64,000 nt of DNA, taken from positions 1 to 64,000 of the forward strand of contig DASVHD010000029.1 of NCBI GenBank assembly GCA_036382775.1, written 5' to 3'. The position numbers and the translations under genes are program-made. Source of the DNA: a bacterium. Its GTDB lineage: Bacteria > Hydrothermota > Tepidihabitantia > SM23-42 > JAOAFX01. This document shows positions 56,573 to 64,000 of the stretch, one piece after another; the stretch's first letter is position 1; each line of letters begins with the position of its first letter. The notes beneath the pieces were generated by a model, which saw nothing but the letters and a program-made list of their open reading frames with translations, did no database searches and was not told the origin of the DNA.

Positions 56573-57313
56573 CTAATGTTCCTCTTCGGTTACCGCGATC
56601 TTGATAAAGAAAAGCGTCAACAATGCGAATATTATCGCCTGGATAAGGCCGACAAATATCTCCAGAAACATGAACGGCAGGGGAATGATGAACGGGATCA
56701 GGAAAAACATGACGGCCAGGAGCACTTCGCCGGCAAAAATATTTCCGAAAAGACGGAAAGAGAATGATATGATCTTGGCGATCTCGGCGATGAATTCCAG
56801 GACGCCGACGAAGAACATGATCGGGTTCTTCAGTTTGATGAATCGCTTCAAGAAACCGATCACGCCGAGCTCCCGGATGCTGAAGACCTGCGTAAAACCC
56901 ACTGATATCAGTGCCAGCGCGATCGTCGTGTTCAGATCGGCCGAAGCGCCGCGCAGCAAGGGCACGAAGACGGTCTGTTCTCCTTCGTGGCGGAAAAACC
57001 CGATCGAGCCGACGCCAGGCAGGAGGCCCAGCCAGTTTATTATCAGGACGAACAGAAAGATCGTGACGATCAGAGGAAAGAACCGCTGCGCTTTTTTTTC
57101 GCTTTCAAAAACATCGACGACCATGTTATAGAACATTTCGAGCACGTATTCAAAAACGTTCTGGATGCCTGTGGGAACGATATTTTTCTTGATCCGGATG
57201 AGCACGACCGCGATGATGAACAGCACGATGGTTATCCAGGTCACGAGAATGGAGTTGGTTACGGGGAAAGGACCGATATAGAACAGGGTCTCCGCGGCAA
57301 TCGATACGTGCAT
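56573..57313 (-). CDS. atpB: ATP synthase a subunit
   Basis: The 246-residue protein has five to six membrane helices and the essential Arg in IISFSFRLFGNIFAGEVLLAV. It forms the ion half-channels against the c ring. It is the first gene of atpBEFHAGDC-trmI. No atpI precedes it. The ATG has no ribosome site and lies five bases after a -10 box, so the whole operon mRNA is predicted to be leaderless. Confidence 0.95.
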   Translation of the reverse strand: MHVSIAAETLFYIGPFPVTNSILVTWITIVLFIIAVVLIRIKKNIVPTGIQNVFEYVLEMFYNMVVDVFESEKKAQRFFPLIVTIFLFVLIINWLGLLPGVGSIGFFRHEGEQTVFVPLLRGASADLNTTIALALISVGFTQVFSIRELGVIGFLKRFIKLKNPIMFFVGVLEFIAEIAKIISFSFRLFGNIFAGEVLLAVMFFLIPFIIPLPFMFLEIFVGLIQAIIFALLTLFFIKIAVTEEEH

Positions 57314-57318
57314 AGGCG

Positions 57319-57346
57319 ATTATACTTATAATGGCATAAAAATCAA
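57319..57346 (-). promoter_or_regulatory. promoter of the ATP synthase operon
   Basis: On the minus strand TTGATT (57346-57341), 16-bp spacer, TATAAT (57324-57319), five bases before the atpB ATG. Confidence 0.75.
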
Positions 57347-57355
57347 GTGTGCTCC

Positions 57356-57383
57356 TTGCTTCTTGTACTTAATTTTATATAAT
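57356..57383 (+). promoter_or_regulatory. promoter of the ANT(6)-like gene
   Basis: TTGCTT (57356-57361), 16-bp spacer, TATAAT (57378-57383), eight bases before the ATG. The leader would be at most 2-3 bases. It is back to back with the atpB promoter. Confidence 0.68.
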
Positions 57384-57391
57384 AAATCCAT

Positions 57392-58270
57392 ATGGACGAC
57401 GCTGACCTGACCTATGATCAGATCATAAAGCAGTTCTTTAAATGGGCTAAAAGCGAAACTAATATCCGATGCTGCGCCATCATTGGTTCGCGCGCGCGTT
57501 CCAAGGACCACCCGGCAGACCAGTGGGCAGACCTTGATTTTATCATCTTCGCCGACAACCCTCAAGGATATATTTTCCCGGGTTTGTGGGTCGAGAAATT
57601 CGGCAAGGTTTTGCTGACATTCGTCGAACGCGCTTCCGGAGGGACCTACTGGGAACGTCAGGTCATGTACGAGGGCGGCCTGGAGGTTGATTTTACTTTC
57701 TTCCCCTTAGAATCGATCAGCAATATCCTGGATGGAACGGCTCCTCAGGATATGTATGATATCATGACCCGGGGCGTGAAGATCCTGTTCGACAAGGACG
57801 GCCTGATCGAAACCTACGTGAAGTCGGGCATCAAGAAGATCTTTTATAAAGCGCCGCCAAAAGAGGAATTCCTCGGCTGCGTCCACAACTTTCTGTTTCG
57901 CTCGGTCTGGGTCGCCAAGCATCTGCGCCGCGGCGAAACATGGCGGGCAAAGTCATGCTGTGACTGCCACATGAAAGACCTGCTGGTCACCATGCTGGAA
58001 TGGCACGCCCGGGTCAAGAAAGGCAAAAGACATGACACCTGGACAACCGGACGGTTTTTAGAAGAATGGGCGGATCCCAAAGCCGTGAAAGAACTTTCCG
58101 AAATCTATGCGCACTATAATGAGACCGATATCTGGCGCGGCCTGGTCAACACCATGGAATTGTTCCGGTGGGTGGCAATGGAAACGGCGCAAGGGTTCGG
58201 GTATAAGTACCCTCAGGACGCGGACAAATACGCGGCTGCGCTGGTGCTGCAACTGGAGTTGGAACGTTAA
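57392..58270 (+). CDS. aminoglycoside 6-adenylyltransferase-like protein
   Basis: The 292-residue protein matches the streptomycin 6-adenylyltransferase (AadE/ANT(6)) family: CAIIGSRARSKDHPADQWADLDFIIF (nucleotidyltransferase GSR...DxD), VDFTFFPLE (third Asp) and the C-terminal helical domain with RHDTWTTGRFLEEWAD and YPQDADKYA. In the family it adenylates streptomycin. In an environmental genome it may have another substrate. It has its own promoter and no resistance genes beside it. Confidence 0.83.
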   Translation: MDDADLTYDQIIKQFFKWAKSETNIRCCAIIGSRARSKDHPADQWADLDFIIFADNPQGYIFPGLWVEKFGKVLLTFVERASGGTYWERQVMYEGGLEVDFTFFPLESISNILDGTAPQDMYDIMTRGVKILFDKDGLIETYVKSGIKKIFYKAPPKEEFLGCVHNFLFRSVWVAKHLRRGETWRAKSCCDCHMKDLLVTMLEWHARVKKGKRHDTWTTGRFLEEWADPKAVKELSEIYAHYNETDIWRGLVNTMELFRWVAMETAQGFGYKYPQDADKYAAALVLQLELER

Positions 58271-58277
58271 CGGCGTT

Positions 58278-58349
58278 AGAATTTAAAATACCAAATTCCA
58301 ATCCGCCACACAATATGGCGGACAAATGAATGTCAAATGCCAAATTACA
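58278..58349. repeat. dispersed CAAAT-rich repeat, copy 3, with inserted palindrome
   Basis: Compared with the other copies, TACCAAATTCCAA...CAAATGAATGTCAAATGCC is interrupted by a 7-bp palindrome, TCCGCCA (58302-58308) / TGGCGGA (58316-58322). Confidence 0.58.
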
Positions 58350-58367
58350 TATTAGCCCGTATCCTAT

Positions 58368-58395
58368 TTGACAAGATAAAATTTCCATATATAAT
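58368..58395 (+). promoter_or_regulatory. promoter of hicB
   Basis: TTGACA (58368-58373), 16-bp spacer, TATAAT (58390-58395), six bases before the ATG; predicted +1 is the A of ATG. Confidence 0.8.
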
Positions 58396-58401
58396 CATTT
58401 C

Positions 58402-58695
58402 ATGAGGAAATCGAGCAAATCACATAAAAAAGTGAAAGAACCAACCATTACCTACGAAAAGAATAATGCCGTAAGAATATATAACTTCACCGTCATCTTT
58501 GAGAAAGAGGAGGATGGCGGCTATCACGTTTTTTGCCCTGTTCTGCCAGGCTGTCATTCACAGGGCGAAACCTACGATGAGGCTACTAAAAACATCAAGG
58601 AAGCCGTAAAACTTTATCTTAAAAGTCTAAAAGCGCATCACGAACCAATCCCTGACGAGGACATCACAATAAACCCTATAAAGATAACTGTATGA
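58402..58695 (+). CDS. HicB-like protein, solitary
   Basis: The 97-residue protein has the HicB partial RNase H-like fold: FTVIFEKEEDGGYHVFCPVLPGCHSQGETYDEATKNIKEAVKLYL. A basic N-terminus (KSSKSHKKVKEP) precedes it. HicB antitoxins normally pair with a HicA toxin of about 60-80 residues, and none is found on either side. It may be an orphan antitoxin or regulator. The perfect promoter makes it leaderless. Confidence 0.87.
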   Translation: MRKSSKSHKKVKEPTITYEKNNAVRIYNFTVIFEKEEDGGYHVFCPVLPGCHSQGETYDEATKNIKEAVKLYLKSLKAHHEPIPDEDITINPIKITV

Positions 58696-58754
58696 GTCCC
58701 AAACTACCCGGCATGATGTTATAATTCACTTTCATAATAATAGAGACAGACATC

Positions 58755-59543
58755 ATGAAGATCATTGATCTGGATGAGCAGAATAAAAAATTATATTTTG
58801 TCTGCCTTGAGGACTGGTCCGAAGAAATAAAGGAAGCCGGCGATCACAAGGCGCAATGGTATAAGAAAATGAAGGACAAGGGTGTATGTGTAAAGTTCGC
58901 GACCGATGACAACGGCGTGATCGGCGGCATGATCCAATACCTGCCCGGTGAAAATCATTTTGTTCAAGGCAAAGATCTGTACTTCATCGCCTGCATCCAC
59001 GTGCACGGCTACAAACAGGGACGGGGTAATTTTCAGAAAAAAGGCATGGGCAAAGCCCTGCTTACAGCCGCGGAACAGGACGCGCGTTCATTGGGCGCAA
59101 AAGGGATCGCGGCCTGGGGCGTTATCCTGCCATTCTGGATGAAAGCTTCGTGGTTCAAGAAGCACGGATACAAACAGGTTGACCGCGACGGCATATCAGC
59201 TTTGCTCTGGAAACCGTTCACACCTGACGCCCGGCCGCCAAAATGGAACCGGCAAAAGAAAAAACCCGGTTGCACTGATAAAACAAGGGTCTGCGTGACC
59301 GCGTTCAAGAACGGCTGGTGCCCGGCGCAGAACATGGTCTTTGAGCGGGCCCGGCGCGCCGCTTTAGAGTTCGGCGAAAAAGTGAAGTTCGAGACGATCG
59401 ACACGCTGGACTCGAAAAACTTTAATGAATGGGGCATAACCGACGCGCTTTACATCGACGGCAAGAAGGTCCGCACCGGTCCGCCGCCGTCGTTTGAAAA
59501 GATCAAAGGGATGATAGAAAAAAAGGTTAAAAAGTTAAAATAA
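58755..59543 (+). CDS. GNAT family acetyltransferase with C-terminal domain
   Basis: The 262-residue protein has a GNAT domain at about 40-155 (FQKKGMGKALLTAAEQDARSLGAKG is the acetyl-CoA loop). Residues 165-262 form a second, thioredoxin-like region (RVCVTAFKNGWCPAQN) similar to the YoaP C-terminal domain. The substrate is unknown. A TATAAT at 58720 lies upstream, with no good -35. The stop is followed by a repeat. Confidence 0.78.
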   Translation: MKIIDLDEQNKKLYFVCLEDWSEEIKEAGDHKAQWYKKMKDKGVCVKFATDDNGVIGGMIQYLPGENHFVQGKDLYFIACIHVHGYKQGRGNFQKKGMGKALLTAAEQDARSLGAKGIAAWGVILPFWMKASWFKKHGYKQVDRDGISALLWKPFTPDARPPKWNRQKKKPGCTDKTRVCVTAFKNGWCPAQNMVFERARRAALEFGEKVKFETIDTLDSKNFNEWGITDALYIDGKKVRTGPPPSFEKIKGMIEKKVKKLK

Positions 59544-59604
59544 AAATTCTAAATATCAAATTTTAAATTACAAATGAATATCAAATGACAAATTTCCAAA
59601 TTCC
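59541..59604. repeat. dispersed CAAAT-rich intergenic repeat, copy 4
   Basis: It matches copy 2 over TTACAAATGAATATCAAATG and ACAAATTTCCAAATTCC. It starts at the stop of the acetyltransferase gene. Confidence 0.6.
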
Positions 59605-59618
59605 TATTCGTCAATTCT

Positions 59619-59698
59619 GTCATTGCGAGCCCTCTTTGTGCGCAACTTTAAAAGACTAGATACTGGAGTCCCGAGGTACGAGGGGAAGCAATCTCATC
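59619..59698. repeat. TCATTGCGAG-type dispersed repeat, copy 3
   Basis: It begins TGTCATTGCGAGCCC and ends GGGGAAGCAATCTC, like copy 1, but is longer in the middle. The following gene has its own promoter outside it. Confidence 0.6.
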
Positions 59699-59716
59699 TT
59701 TTTTGTGTTTCACTTC

Positions 59717-59744
59717 TTGACATTTGGAAAAAAATAAATAGAAT
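59717..59744 (+). promoter_or_regulatory. promoter of the VOC-family gene
   Basis: TTGACA (59717-59722), 16-bp spacer, TAGAAT (59739-59744). The leader is about 30 bases and has AGGAGG. Confidence 0.72.
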
Positions 59745-59779
59745 AATGGCAATGCCGACCCACCTTAACAGGAGGCTGC

Positions 59780-60124
59780 ATGCACGGATTTTGCCACATT
59801 GAGATCCCCACGACGGACGCAAAAAGATCCAAGGAATTTTACTATAAGATCTTCGGCTGGAAGATAGTCGAAGGCATGCCGGGTTATCTGATATTCTCGA
59901 CCCCGGAAAAGAACAGCGGCGGGTTCACGACGGAAAGCAAGCCGAGCACCGATGGCGTGGTCCTTTACATCGAGGTCGCTGATATTGACCGGAATTTGAG
60001 GGAAGTCGAAGATGCTGGTGGCAAGATCGTGAAGGGAAAGACCCTTTTGCAGGACCAAAGCGGTAATTACGCGCTCTTTACCGACCCATCAGGCAATATC
60101 ATGGGTCTGTGGAGCAACCGTTAG
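59780..60124 (+). CDS. VOC (glyoxalase/bleomycin resistance) family protein
   Basis: The 114-residue protein has two beta-alpha-beta-beta-beta units: FCHIEIPTTDAKRSKEFYYKIFGWK and VVLYIEVADIDRNLREVEDAGGKIV, ending YALFTDPSGNIMGLW. A metal site could use His6 and the C-terminal Asp/Glu equivalents. The substrate is unknown. AGGAGG precedes the ATG, and a strong bidirectional terminator follows. Confidence 0.85.
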   Translation: MHGFCHIEIPTTDAKRSKEFYYKIFGWKIVEGMPGYLIFSTPEKNSGGFTTESKPSTDGVVLYIEVADIDRNLREVEDAGGKIVKGKTLLQDQSGNYALFTDPSGNIMGLWSNR

Positions 60125-60144
60125 TTAGATAAAAAGAAAAAAAC

Positions 60145-60200
60145 AATCCCCCTGCTTCCCCCTTTATAATAAATAAATAAAGGAGGATAAGAGGGGGATT
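60145..60200. terminator. bidirectional terminator
   Basis: AATCCCCCT (60145-60153) and AGGGGGATT (60192-60200) pair, with an inner CCTTTAT/ATAAAGG stem, and A or T runs lie on both sides. It separates the convergent VOC gene and hydrogenase-side operon. Confidence 0.75.
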
Positions 60201-60212
60201 TGCATTTTCTGA

Positions 60213-60488
60213 TTACTGCGGATAGATCACGAACTTATCGTGCGCTTCCGTGATGTCGAAAAAAATGATCCCTTCGCTGCCGTCGGAAAAGCCGATCTTG
60301 AAAACATCATAGTATTTGGTGCTAACCCTTAGTTCTTCCTGTCCTTTTATCACAAAATCCTTTTTCTGCCCCACGCAGAGCCGCTTGATATAATCATATT
60401 CAGCCATTACGCTTTCCTGGTGCGTCCTTGCGCCCGTGATCGCGATCGCGTCCTGGATCGATCCGCCCGAGTGCTGGCTGTAACGCAC
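60213..60488 (-). CDS. small protein of unknown function
   Basis: The 91-residue protein starts at GTG 60488, with AAAAGGA upstream, 14 bases after the GHMP kinase stop. The second half alternates strands (VFKIGFSDGSEGIIFFDITE). I recognise no family. A later ATG at 60407 (MAEYDYIKRLC) is a possible start. It ends at a terminator, so it is the last gene of the operon. Confidence 0.6.
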   Translation of the reverse strand: MRYSQHSGGSIQDAIAITGARTHQESVMAEYDYIKRLCVGQKKDFVIKGQEELRVSTKYYDVFKIGFSDGSEGIIFFDITEAHDKFVIYPQ

Positions 60489-60502
60489 CGTGCCCGGTCC
60501 TT

Positions 60503-61678
60503 TTAGGATGTTATTTCGTGAACACCATCGGCTGACCCGGAAGCGAAAACGTTCAGGGAGTCAGCGAATTTTTCCCGGTATTTTTCGGTGATACGTTTTT
60601 CAAATTCGACCATGCACTTCTTTTCTAGCAGGGTCACGACGCTGGCGCCGGGTCCGGTACCGGTCATCCTTGAACCATATACGCCCTCGATTGTCCCGGC
60701 GGTATCTGTCAGGAAATCGAGTTCCGGCGTGCTCACCTCGTACAGGTTCTTGAGTGAACGGTGGGATTCGTTCATGAGCTTTCCCAGCTCCCTGAACCTT
60801 TTTTTTCGTAAGAATTCCTGGGCTTGCAGAACCCTTATGTTCTCGTATATCACGTGACTGCAGCGTTTCATGATCTTCTCGGGAAGGTGGTACTTGAGCG
60901 TTTCGAACTGCTCGACGCTGATGTCGCGCAGTTTCCGGATGAACCCGACGTAATTGATGAGCTGCCTGACGCCCTCCTCGCATTCGCTGCGCCGGGCATT
61001 ATACACGGGATCGGTAAGATCGTTTTTCACGGCGGGGCAACAGATCGCGAGTGATACATCCGGATCTTCAAACGCGATGAGCTCGTGCTTCAGGCTCCGG
61101 CAGTCCAGAAAAACCGCCTTTCCTTTATTGCCGTGCGCGATCGCGAATTGATCCGTGATCCCGCGCTGCACTTTTAGAAATTCGTTCTCGGCATACGCGC
61201 ACACTAAAGCGAGCGTGTTCAGGTCAAGACTTTGATGGAGAGATACCGCGAGCGCCATAGCCGCTATGGTTTCAAACGCGGCTGGTGACGCAAGGCTGTT
61301 TTCTGACGGGATATCACTTTCAAAAGTAAGGTCAAAACCGGACAGGGCAATGCCCTTTTTCCCCAATGCCCAGGCAATGCCAAGCGGGCGATTAGCCCAT
61401 CCTTGTTCAGACCGGTTCGCAATGCTTTCGACCGGACATTCGCAAGCCGCGTCATGATTGATAGAATACAGGCGCAATAGTGCCTTATCGTTCGGCTGTA
61501 TGCCGGCGATCACGGAACGGTCAATGCAACAAGACAGCACGAACCCGCCGTTGTAGTCCATATGGTCGCCCAGCAGGTTCACCTGACCGGGCGATTCGAA
61601 AAACCGCACGATATGGGCTGATGAAAACCGCTTTTGGAATTCTTCCCGCACGCGCGCGACGCGGTGTTCAGCTCCCAT
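60503..61678 (-). CDS. galactokinase-like GHMP kinase
   Basis: The 391-residue protein follows the GalK plan. Motif 1 is PGQVNLLGDHMDYNGGFVL (usual GRVNLIGEHTDY), motif 2 is DIPSENSLASPAAFE (usual GLSSSAA) and motif 3 is GSRMTGTGPGASVVTL. The Glu-to-Asp change in GEHTDY and the altered second loop are in sugar- and phosphate-binding parts, so the sugar may not be galactose. It starts inside the end of the hydrogenase protease gene. No other Leloir genes are nearby. Confidence 0.78.
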   Translation of the reverse strand: MGAEHRVARVREEFQKRFSSAHIVRFFESPGQVNLLGDHMDYNGGFVLSCCIDRSVIAGIQPNDKALLRLYSINHDAACECPVESIANRSEQGWANRPLGIAWALGKKGIALSGFDLTFESDIPSENSLASPAAFETIAAMALAVSLHQSLDLNTLALVCAYAENEFLKVQRGITDQFAIAHGNKGKAVFLDCRSLKHELIAFEDPDVSLAICCPAVKNDLTDPVYNARRSECEEGVRQLINYVGFIRKLRDISVEQFETLKYHLPEKIMKRCSHVIYENIRVLQAQEFLRKKRFRELGKLMNESHRSLKNLYEVSTPELDFLTDTAGTIEGVYGSRMTGTGPGASVVTLLEKKCMVEFEKRITEKYREKFADSLNVFASGSADGVHEITS

Positions 61679-62162
61679 AGATCAACCTTTCAAGCGTACT
61701 GCCCAGTGCTTCGATGGCCCGGCTCACGGCCGGGGAAAGGGGCGCGTTGGGATCAACGGTTTTTGGTTCAATGCCGATGACCATGGCCTTACCCCCGATC
61801 GTTTCTTCAAGGAAACGGACCAGCATAGAAAGCGGCATACGGTGCGTGGATACATCGCCGTCGGCGATCGACCGGGGATCGATGACATGGATCGCCCCGG
61901 CTTTTTTGCCAAAATAGCAGGCATCGATGATAACCATGTGGGTGGGCTTGAATTTCCTGATCACACCGGTATAATTCTCGGGAACTTCGCCGGCATTGAT
62001 GACCGTGACGCCGGCTCGGCGTTTTTTCTTGAGCTGACGGCCGATCCGCTCGGCGCAGAGCGCGCCGGCCGCGTCATCGCCTTTCTGCATATTGCCGACC
62101 CCCAGGATCAAAAGCCGCGTCTTGTTTTTCAGAAATTTTCTAAGTTCGGACGACCAGGACAT
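61668..62162 (-). CDS. hydrogenase maturation protease (HycI-like)
   Basis: The 164-residue protein has the protease signature LLILGVGNMQKGDDAAGALCAERI and MVIIDACYFG, with the nickel-sensing Asp residues in GDD and DAC. It cleaves the C-terminus of the large subunit after nickel insertion. The large subunit gene is 1.5 kb upstream in the same operon. The 3' end overlaps the GHMP kinase by 11 bases. Confidence 0.87.
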   Translation of the reverse strand: MSWSSELRKFLKNKTRLLILGVGNMQKGDDAAGALCAERIGRQLKKKRRAGVTVINAGEVPENYTGVIRKFKPTHMVIIDACYFGKKAGAIHVIDPRSIADGDVSTHRMPLSMLVRFLEETIGGKAMVIGIEPKTVDPNAPLSPAVSRAIEALGSTLERLIYGS

Positions 62163-62318
62163 GATGCTTTGACTTTTTTACGCAAGGCTAAAGTCCCGCT
62201 GCGCAGGATCAGGACCTCGCCCTACGATAAAATCACCATTATGTATGTAGGGCAACCCTTCAGGTTTGCAAAAATGATTATCTACCATAGCGTTTATGAA
62301 AACAACATCTAAAATACT
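62163..62318. other. gap inside the hydrogenase operon with a hairpin
   Basis: No gene is seen. GCCCTAC (62220-62226) and GTAGGGC form a perfect 7-bp stem around an AT-rich loop. It may be a processed spacer or a small repeat. Confidence 0.35.
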
Positions 62319-62723
62319 CTACGAAGGAGTTGTTTCGGTCTTGGGCTTAGGTACCGGCGCGGCTTTAGTATATACATATTCCATCTTCAGCTTGCGGCGG
62401 TCAAACACCGCCAGTTCGAATTCCTGATTCATGGTCATCGCGTTAAAGGGGCACGACTCCACGCATTGTTCGCAATGAACGCAGCGGTCATTATGGATCG
62501 TCATCTTGAATTTCTTTTCCGCCTCGGCCACCGGCACGATCTCGATCGCTTCGGCCGGGCAGTCAAGCTGGCAGATCTTGCAGGCGGTGCAGCGCGCCGG
62601 TATCAATATCGGCGTGCCTCGGAATCGCTTGGGCACGGCAAGTTTTTCGAATGGATATTTTACGGTCGCCGGTTTCTTGAAGATATGCCTGATCAATTCC
62701 GGCAGGAAAGGCAGTATCTTCAC
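62319..62723 (-). CDS. 2x[4Fe-4S] ferredoxin subunit of group 4 hydrogenase
   Basis: GTG 62723 overlaps the stop of the membrane subunit (GTGA) and has AAAGGA upstream, giving 134 residues. Two cluster motifs are present: CTACKICQLDCP and CVHCEQCVESCP. The N-terminus (VKILPFLPELIRHIFKKPATVKYP) matches NuoI/EchF/HyfH-type subunits, which pass electrons between the small subunit and ferredoxin. The C-terminus is Pro-rich. Confidence 0.88.
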   Translation of the reverse strand: MKILPFLPELIRHIFKKPATVKYPFEKLAVPKRFRGTPILIPARCTACKICQLDCPAEAIEIVPVAEAEKKFKMTIHNDRCVHCEQCVESCPFNAMTMNQEFELAVFDRRKLKMEYVYTKAAPVPKPKTETTPS

Positions 62724-63691
62724 AGCAGGAATCCTTTGATGATAATGGTTATCAACAGCTGCAGGACTGCTAGGGGCGCCAGGTAATGCCATGAGAAATG
62801 GACCATCTGGTCGATCCTTATCCTTCCGGTCGCCGCCCGCAATGCCGCGAGCAGGAAGATCACGATAAGCGTCTTTATAATGAAATAAATGAACCCCCAG
62901 ATCAAGCCGCCGGGAAAACCACCCATGAAAACCGCGGCGATCAGACCGGCGCCGACCACCATTTCAATATCGGACAGGAGCCTGAAGAATGCCAGTTTTT
63001 TGCCCGAATACTCGGTGAATGTCCCGCCGACGATCTCGGTCTCGGCATGGGGAATGTCGAACGGCACCCTTTCAAGCTTGGCCTGAAGGCAGATAAGCGC
63101 GATCACGAACCCCAGGATATTCGGCAGGAGCAGCAAGGGTCTTCCCTGGTAGAACTGGGCGATCTCGACGAGCCGCCACGATCCGGCCAGGATCGCGGGG
63201 CTCAAGACCGCCAGCATCAACGGGACCTCGTATCCGAACAGCATGGTGAGCACTCTGAACCCGCCGATCGTCGAGAAAAAGTTGCTGGAATGCCAGCCGG
63301 CAAGGAAGAAGATCAACGTCGGCAGGCTCAGCAGGTACACGACCACGATCAGGTCGCCGGGGAATGAATTAAAGGTCACCTTGCTGGCCTGGTAATGCCA
63401 TAACGGAATGTACATGGCGGCCGTACAGACGATCGCGAGGGCGAAAACGGGCAGCGCCGAGAACATCCCCTTGTCGGCTTTTTCCGGTACGATATCTTCT
63501 TTGGCCATAAGTTTAATAAAATCAGCGATGGGCTGCAATAAACCGGAACGTCCGGTATGCAAGGGACCGATCCGGTTCTGCATCCGGGCATATATCTTGC
63601 GGTCGAACCACTCGGCGAATGTGGAATAAAAGAACAAAAATAGCAATCCCGGATAAACCAGCAGGTACAGAAGCGTTTTTACAACTGCCAT
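62720..63691 (-). CDS. group 4 hydrogenase membrane subunit (NuoH/EchB/HyfC-like)
   Basis: The 323-residue protein has eight membrane helices and the NuoH-family segments RKIYARMQNRIGPLHTGRSGLLQPIADFIKLMAKEDIVP, cited here only as RMQNRIGPLHTGRSG, and VPFDIPHAETEIVGGTFTEYSG. It forms the joint between the hydrogenase arm and the ion-pumping part. It overlaps the large subunit end by 13 bases. Confidence 0.9.
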   Translation of the reverse strand: MAVVKTLLYLLVYPGLLFLFFYSTFAEWFDRKIYARMQNRIGPLHTGRSGLLQPIADFIKLMAKEDIVPEKADKGMFSALPVFALAIVCTAAMYIPLWHYQASKVTFNSFPGDLIVVVYLLSLPTLIFFLAGWHSSNFFSTIGGFRVLTMLFGYEVPLMLAVLSPAILAGSWRLVEIAQFYQGRPLLLLPNILGFVIALICLQAKLERVPFDIPHAETEIVGGTFTEYSGKKLAFFRLLSDIEMVVGAGLIAAVFMGGFPGGLIWGFIYFIIKTLIVIFLLAALRAATGRIRIDQMVHFSWHYLAPLAVLQLLITIIIKGFLL

Positions 63692-64000
63692 ACCGCGTCC
63701 TTTCGGCTGATCCCAACCTTCCTGTAATGCTCGACCGACCGTTTCCTCAGTTCGTCCATGGTCACGACGTGCGTCTCGCCCGAGCGCGCGTCGGTCATTT
63801 CCACCAGCCGCTCGGCGCAGCAGATGCAGGGATCGATGGCGGCAAAGATCAAGGGAATATCGGCAATATAACCGTTCTTCAGCATCACGAGCGTCGCCGG
63901 ATAGTTCGCGAGCGTGGGCGCGCGCACCTTAAGCCGTTCGGGCTTATCCGTCCCGTTGCTCTTGATATAATGAATGTTCTCTCCGCGCGGTGCCTCGTAC
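63679..64000 (-). CDS. [NiFe] hydrogenase large subunit, group 4 (partial)
   Basis: The gene runs off the right edge. The visible 107 residues begin with YEAPRGENIHYIKSNGT, the EAPRG motif of the family, then RLKVRAPTLANYPATLVML, and end after AAIDPCICCAERLV, where the DPCxxC pair supplies two nickel ligands. Group 4 enzymes (Ech, Mbh, Hyf) have this SIDPCxxC version. About 20-30 residues after the Cys pair extend to HYRKVGISRKDAVWQL. The tail may be cleaved by the HycI-like protease. Confidence 0.9.
   Translation of the reverse strand, partial: YEAPRGENIHYIKSNGTDKPERLKVRAPTLANYPATLVMLKNGYIADIPLIFAAIDPCICCAERLVEMTDARSGETHVVTMDELRKRSVEHYRKVGISRKDAVWQL

Overview
The window looks like bacterial chromosome (code 11, UGA used as a normal stop in most genes) from an uncultured, Gram-negative-like lineage. 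Signs of an outer membrane are a PilQ secretin with PilMNOP, a Wza/Wzc-type polysaccharide exporter and a secreted protein with a Por/T9SS-like C-terminal sorting domain. With the group 4 hydrogenase, HPr kinase and this repeat-rich intergenic style, the best guess is an FCB-like or WOR-3 (Stahlbacteria)-like candidate phylum. That placement is inference, not proof.

Layout. (1) 1-12716, plus strand: the tail half of a contractile-tailed prophage or tail-like particle, in the order of Bacillus PBSX XkdN-XkdU: tail chaperone with a -1 frameshift site, tape measure, LysM protein, hub, spike, gp25-like wedge, J-like wedge (interrupted by an in-frame UGA), I-like protein, two fibre proteins, a small coiled-coil protein and a beta-class DNA methyltransferase. 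Head genes, if present, lie left of the window. (2) 13161-18063, plus strand: cold-shock protein, a ThiD2-ThiE fusion, ribosome hibernation factor, HPr kinase, PTS EIIA(Man) and an acyl-CoA synthetase. (3) 18273-26553, mostly minus strand: CPBP protease, two lipoproteins, a repeat-rich stretch with tRNA-Arg(UCG), coaD, rsmD and the pilMNOPQ operon. (4) 26624-33693, minus strand: tgt (frameshifted at an A9 run), then read upstream kbl, acyl carrier protein, acetyl-CoA-synthetase-like ligase, acpS, tdh, and a geranylgeranyl-reductase-like flavoprotein. (5) 34014-45669, minus strand: rarA, cdsA, uppS, rsmG, mazG, ricT-like, ftsB-like, wzc-like, wza-like, endonuclease Q, a methyltransferase and guaB. 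(6) 45827-46907: a complete Y1-transposase element with 26-bp perfect terminal inverted repeats. (7) 46929-50109: stomatin-like protein, a decayed secreted protease and a propeller-like sorted protein. (8) 50184-57313, minus strand: trmI plus the whole F1Fo ATP synthase operon (proton-type c subunit). (9) 57392-60124, plus strand: ANT(6)-like nucleotidyltransferase, solitary HicB, GNAT and VOC genes. (10) 60213-64000, minus strand: a group 4 [NiFe] hydrogenase segment (large subunit, membrane subunit, ferredoxin, maturation protease) followed by a GHMP kinase and a small unknown gene.

The strongest pattern across the window is in the promoters. Sixteen near-consensus sigma70-type promoters found by eye all have a 16-bp spacer. 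At eight of them the -10 box ends only 5-8 bases before the start codon, so the mRNA should be leaderless (thiE, a LEA14-like lipoprotein, uppS, wza-like, guaB, atpB, the ANT(6)-like gene, hicB). The other large operons (pilM, csp, the secreted genes) have ordinary leaders with Shine-Dalgarno sites. Other points of interest are the tail-chaperone slippery site, the UGA-interrupted J protein, the tdh/acpS/ligase/ACP/kbl cluster, endonuclease Q with a clamp-binding tail, and several families of dispersed intergenic repeats.
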